DNA of 16,050 nt, from the NCBI GenBank assembly GCA_903924715.1, contig CAIYCP010000283.1:1-16050 (forward strand). Direction: 5' to 3'. The stretch is from an uncultured beta proteobacterium (GTDB taxonomy: Bacteria > Pseudomonadota > Gammaproteobacteria > Burkholderiales > Burkholderiaceae_B). The position numbers and the translations under genes were made by a program. Under the pieces are notes generated by a model, which saw only the letters and a list, made by a program, of their open reading frames with translations, did no database searches and had not been told where the DNA came from. Below are positions 14,044-16,050 of this stretch, piece by piece (position 1 is the first letter of the stretch; the number at the start of each line of letters is the position of its first letter).

Positions 14044-14955
14044 GTGGCTGAGAAGGTCTCGCTGCCCTACAATCTGTGCAGACCCCAAGCCCTTAGTGAG
14101 CTTATGCATTCCACAAGACTTTCTTTAGATCGCACAAGCTTGCAAAGTTTGTTTGACGACCTTTTAAGCCGCGCCGCTGAGCCTCCACAAACTGGCTCGC
14201 TGCCACTCTTTGTTGGTGGGCACCGCTGCGGATGGCTTTTTTCGAAGGCGGCCCACGCGCTTTCGGGGCTGGAGGGTGTAGAACTCAAGCCCGATCACGC
14301 CCATATTGGCCGGCTGGTCGACTCCAAGTCCACGTTGAACGCACTGCTCGCTTCGGTGGCAAACACCCTGCGTACCGCGGGCTGCGCCCCCGGTTGGCGA
14401 AATGAACTTTTAGACGTCTGGGTGGATCACGACAACCCTGAGGCCGCGTCCAGTCTAAATATGCCGATTGCCGCGATCGAACGCGGCATCGTGCGTCCGT
14501 TGGGCTTAATCACCCGCGCGGTTCACTTGAGCGGCTGGTCGTCTGACGGTGGGCTTTGGGTTGCCCGGCGCGCGTTGACCAAGGCAACCGATCCGGGAAT
14601 GTGGGATACCCTGGTGGGTGGCCTAATTTCGAGCCAGGAAGACCTCCAAACCGGTCTAGTGCGGGAGTCCGACGAAGAGGCGGGCCTTGACCCACAAGAT
14701 ATTGCAAACCGTACACCACTCAGAACGATTGCGAGCATGCGCAGACAAGTGCCCGAGGGGTATCAATCTGAAGAGGTACTGACTTGTGAGTGCGTGCTTC
14801 CCGCCGGCGTTACACCTAAAAATCGGGATGGAGAAGTCATGGAGATCAAGCTGCTGGCCCCATCAGTCATCTTCACGATGCTCAAAGAGGGCGCCTTTAC
14901 GCTCGAAGCCTCAATCGTCCTGACCGAAGACCTTTTGAGACGCTCGGGGGAATAG
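14044..14955 (+). CDS. Nudix hydrolase with N-terminal DUF4743 domain
   Basis: A 303-residue soluble enzyme. The N-terminal part (about 25-150) matches the DUF4743 region (LPLFVGGHRCGWL). The C-terminal Nudix domain carries a full catalytic box: Gly193-x5-Glu199-x7-Arg207-Glu208-x2-Glu211-Glu212-x-Gly214. Position 209 of the box, usually hydrophobic, is Ser. Eukaryotic relatives of this architecture (yeast YJR142W type) hydrolyse damaged thiamine diphosphates; that activity is possible but not shown for this protein. The GTG start at 14044 is chosen for its Shine-Dalgarno; ATG at 14104 would give 283 residues. It diverges from coxB and converges on rpoH with a 33-base gap lacking a clear terminator. 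Confidence 0.88.
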   Translation: MAEKVSLPYNLCRPQALSELMHSTRLSLDRTSLQSLFDDLLSRAAEPPQTGSLPLFVGGHRCGWLFSKAAHALSGLEGVELKPDHAHIGRLVDSKSTLNALLASVANTLRTAGCAPGWRNELLDVWVDHDNPEAASSLNMPIAAIERGIVRPLGLITRAVHLSGWSSDGGLWVARRALTKATDPGMWDTLVGGLISSQEDLQTGLVRESDEEAGLDPQDIANRTPLRTIASMRRQVPEGYQSEEVLTCECVLPAGVTPKNRDGEVMEIKLLAPSVIFTMLKEGAFTLEASIVLTEDLLRRSGE

Positions 14956-14988
14956 CGCGACCTGCGCTGCGGCTCGCAACGTAAACAA

Positions 14989-15870
14989 TCAAGCGGTCAG
15001 ATGCGTCCGCATTTTTTTCATTGCGGCAACTTCGATCTGACGAATACGCTCTGCTGAAACGCCAAACTCAGCAGCCAGATCATGTAAAGTTGGGCCGCCA
15101 TCGTCTTGCAACCAGCGTGCCTCAACGATTCGACGCGAGCGCTCATCTAGCACCTCAAGCGCGCGGCTCAAACCATTGGACTGCAGGTCGTCGAGCGCGT
15201 GGCGCTCAAGCACTTGTGTTGGATCTGAACGCCCATCGTCAGACAAGTACGCAATCGGCGCATACGACTCGTCGTCATCGTCTTGGTTTTCAAGTGATAT
15301 TTCACGTCCTGACATTCGCACTTCCATTTCTCGAACGTCTTCCGGACTCACCTTCAGGGTTGCCGCAATTTCGGCGACTTGACTCGAGTCAAGTGTTTGG
15401 CCGTCGGGTCGCATGCTGCGCAAATTAAAAAACAGTTTGCGCTGCGCTTTGGTGGTTGCAACCTTCACCATCCGCCAGTTTCGCACGACATATTCGTGAA
15501 TCTCGGCCTTAATCCAATGAACCGCAAACGAGACCAACCGCACGCCACGCTCAGGATCAAAGCGCTTGACGGCCTTCATCAAGCCAACGTTTCCTTCTTG
15601 AATCAAATCAGCATGGGGCAAACCGTAGCCCAAGTATTGCCGGGCGACCGATACAACCAAACGCAAATGCGACAGCACCAGCTCACGGGCTGCGTCGATA
15701 TCGTCAGTATCACGCAACCTTTGGGCGAGCTTGACCTCTTGCTCAGCGGAAAGCACCGGCAAACGGTTAACCGTTGAAATATAGGCGTCTATCGTCCCGA
15801 GTGAACCAGGATTCGAGATGGCCATTGCCAATTGGGAGGGTTTTAGGGTCAAAGCAGCCGAATTTGTCAT
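14989..15870 (-). CDS. rpoH: RNA polymerase heat-shock sigma factor RpoH (sigma32)
   Basis: RpoH directs RNA polymerase to heat-shock promoters for chaperones and proteases. From the ATG at 15870 the protein has 293 residues. Region 2 contains HLRLVVSVARQYLGYGLPHADLIQEGNVGLMKAV and the -10 recognition stretch (about residues 68-135, key aromatic residues Phe115 and Trp119). The RpoH box QRKLFFNLR at 143-151 sets it apart from other sigma factors. Region 4 ends in the helix-turn-helix DLAAEFGVSAERIRQIE. GGAG at 15881-15884 precedes the ATG by ten bases. The frame is open upstream to 16041, but that part overlaps the promoter and operator and is not expected to be coding. Control: see the CIRCE, sigma70 and sigmaE elements upstream. 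Confidence 0.97.
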   Translation of the reverse strand: MTNSAALTLKPSQLAMAISNPGSLGTIDAYISTVNRLPVLSAEQEVKLAQRLRDTDDIDAARELVLSHLRLVVSVARQYLGYGLPHADLIQEGNVGLMKAVKRFDPERGVRLVSFAVHWIKAEIHEYVVRNWRMVKVATTKAQRKLFFNLRSMRPDGQTLDSSQVAEIAATLKVSPEDVREMEVRMSGREISLENQDDDDESYAPIAYLSDDGRSDPTQVLERHALDDLQSNGLSRALEVLDERSRRIVEARWLQDDGGPTLHDLAAEFGVSAERIRQIEVAAMKKMRTHLTA

Positions 15871-15891
15871 GTGTTGATCGCTCCAAAACGC

Positions 15892-15930
15892 GGTGACGAT
15901 ACATCTGAATATATTAGCACTCTCGTCACC
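15892..15930. repeat. 8-bp inverted repeat linking the CIRCE spacer to the rpoH leader
   Basis: GGTGACGA (15892-15899) and TCGTCACC (15923-15930) are exact inverted copies 31 bases apart centre to centre. The second copy lies in the nine-base spacer of the CIRCE element; the first lies just before the rpoH ribosome site. It could be a second operator pair on one helix face or an RNA pairing, or chance. Confidence 0.45.
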
Positions 15931-15940
15931 CGAGTGCCAA
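15911..15940 (-). promoter_or_regulatory. Sigma70-type promoter of rpoH
   Basis: On the minus strand TTGGCA (15940-15935) is a five-of-six match to the -35 consensus. It is followed after 18 bases by TAATAT (15916-15911), with TG one base before it as an extended -10. Transcription would start near 15904, giving a leader of about 34 bases with the GGAG ribosome site. Both boxes fall inside or touch the CIRCE arms, so HrcA binding would block polymerase. Confidence 0.65.
15914..15940. promoter_or_regulatory. CIRCE operator (HrcA binding site) of rpoH
   Basis: The plus strand reads TTAGCACTC (15914-15922), nine bases, then GAGTGCCAA (15932-15940). The CIRCE consensus is TTAGCACTC-N9-GAGTGCTAA, so 17 of 18 positions match with exact spacing. 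HrcA binds CIRCE and is released on heat shock when GroE is occupied. The operator covers the sigma70 promoter and the predicted start of the sigmaE transcript. HrcA itself is not encoded in the window. Confidence 0.9.
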
Positions 15941-15968
15941 TAAGACGGCTTCTGGGCCAGAAAGTTCC
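15941..15968 (-). promoter_or_regulatory. SigmaE-type (RpoE) promoter of rpoH
   Basis: On the minus strand GGAACTT (15968-15962) equals the sigmaE -35 consensus. After a 16-base spacer comes TCTTA (15945-15941), close to the TCTGA/TCAAA -10 forms. E. coli rpoH has a sigmaE promoter of the same design. Transcription would begin near 15935, inside the CIRCE element. It links envelope stress to heat-shock sigma synthesis, inferred from sequence only. Confidence 0.65.
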
Positions 15969-16050
15969 GCATTTCTTCTTGGGGTGTTAATCTCAAGGTG
16001 CTCCGGTCGGCGGCTAGCGTGTTGTAGGTTTGCCGGTTCACTTTGGGTTC

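Noticed and set aside
14956..14988. Terminator between the Nudix gene and rpoH
   Set aside because: Only 4-bp stems can be drawn and there is no T-tract, so no terminator is claimed.
15871..16041. N-terminal extension of the rpoH reading frame by 57 codons
   Set aside because: It covers the CIRCE element and both promoters, adds residues unlike RpoH, and the ATG at 15870 has a usable GGAG site and a normal RpoH start.

Overview
The window looks like chromosomal core DNA of a betaproteobacterium of the order Burkholderiales, possibly the Alcaligenaceae (family placement is tentative). The reasons are the cytochrome c oxidase locus layout (coxB-cytochrome c fusion, coxA, a tiny assembly ORF, DUF2970, coxC, a reversed twin-transmembrane gene, SURF1, an SCO-like protein, ctaA, ctaB, SCO), a PhaM-type protein, a DUF3717 protein, a DUF4743/Nudix protein and a typical RpoH. 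Base composition is close to half G+C by eye. There are no tRNA or rRNA genes, insertion sequences, phage genes or CRISPR arrays. No gene-free stretch exceeds 300 bases.

Layout. 1-71 is a very AT-rich leader before an Lrp/AsnC regulator (72-539, +). It converges on a leftward cluster, read right to left: phaM-like (5068-4412), glmU (4375-3005), a DHA2-type MFS exporter (3002-1614) and a GT4 glycosyltransferase (1621-536). A DUF3717 gene (5197-5427, +) diverges from phaM and converges on the oxidase assembly genes. These run leftward from SURF1 (9427) through an SCO-like thioredoxin-fold protein, ctaA and ctaB to a SCO lipoprotein (ends 5449), mostly with overlapping or near-touching ends. A short twin-transmembrane gene (9463-9666, +) sits divergent to SURF1 and is closed by a strong bidirectional terminator (9681-9708). 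This terminator separates the assembly genes from the structural genes coxB-coxA-39-aa ORF-DUF2970-coxC (13865-9737, leftward). A Nudix gene (14044-14955, +) diverges from coxB and converges on rpoH (15870-14989, -).

How the genes work together. Most of the window builds an aa3-type heme-copper oxidase. CtaB makes heme O, CtaA converts it to heme A, SURF1 helps insert heme a, and SCO delivers copper to the CuA site of CoxB. CoxA holds heme a, heme a3 and CuB. The CuB chaperone gene ctaG (cox11), which I expect between the 39-aa ORF and DUF2970 in related genomes, is absent: only 16 bases separate those two genes.

The best regulatory find is upstream of rpoH. There is a near-perfect CIRCE operator (17 of 18 consensus positions) lying over a sigma70-type promoter, with a good sigmaE-type promoter directly upstream whose expected start point also falls inside the operator. 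This predicts that the heat-shock sigma factor is repressed by HrcA and also driven by envelope stress. I found no clearly novel defence or mobile system here.
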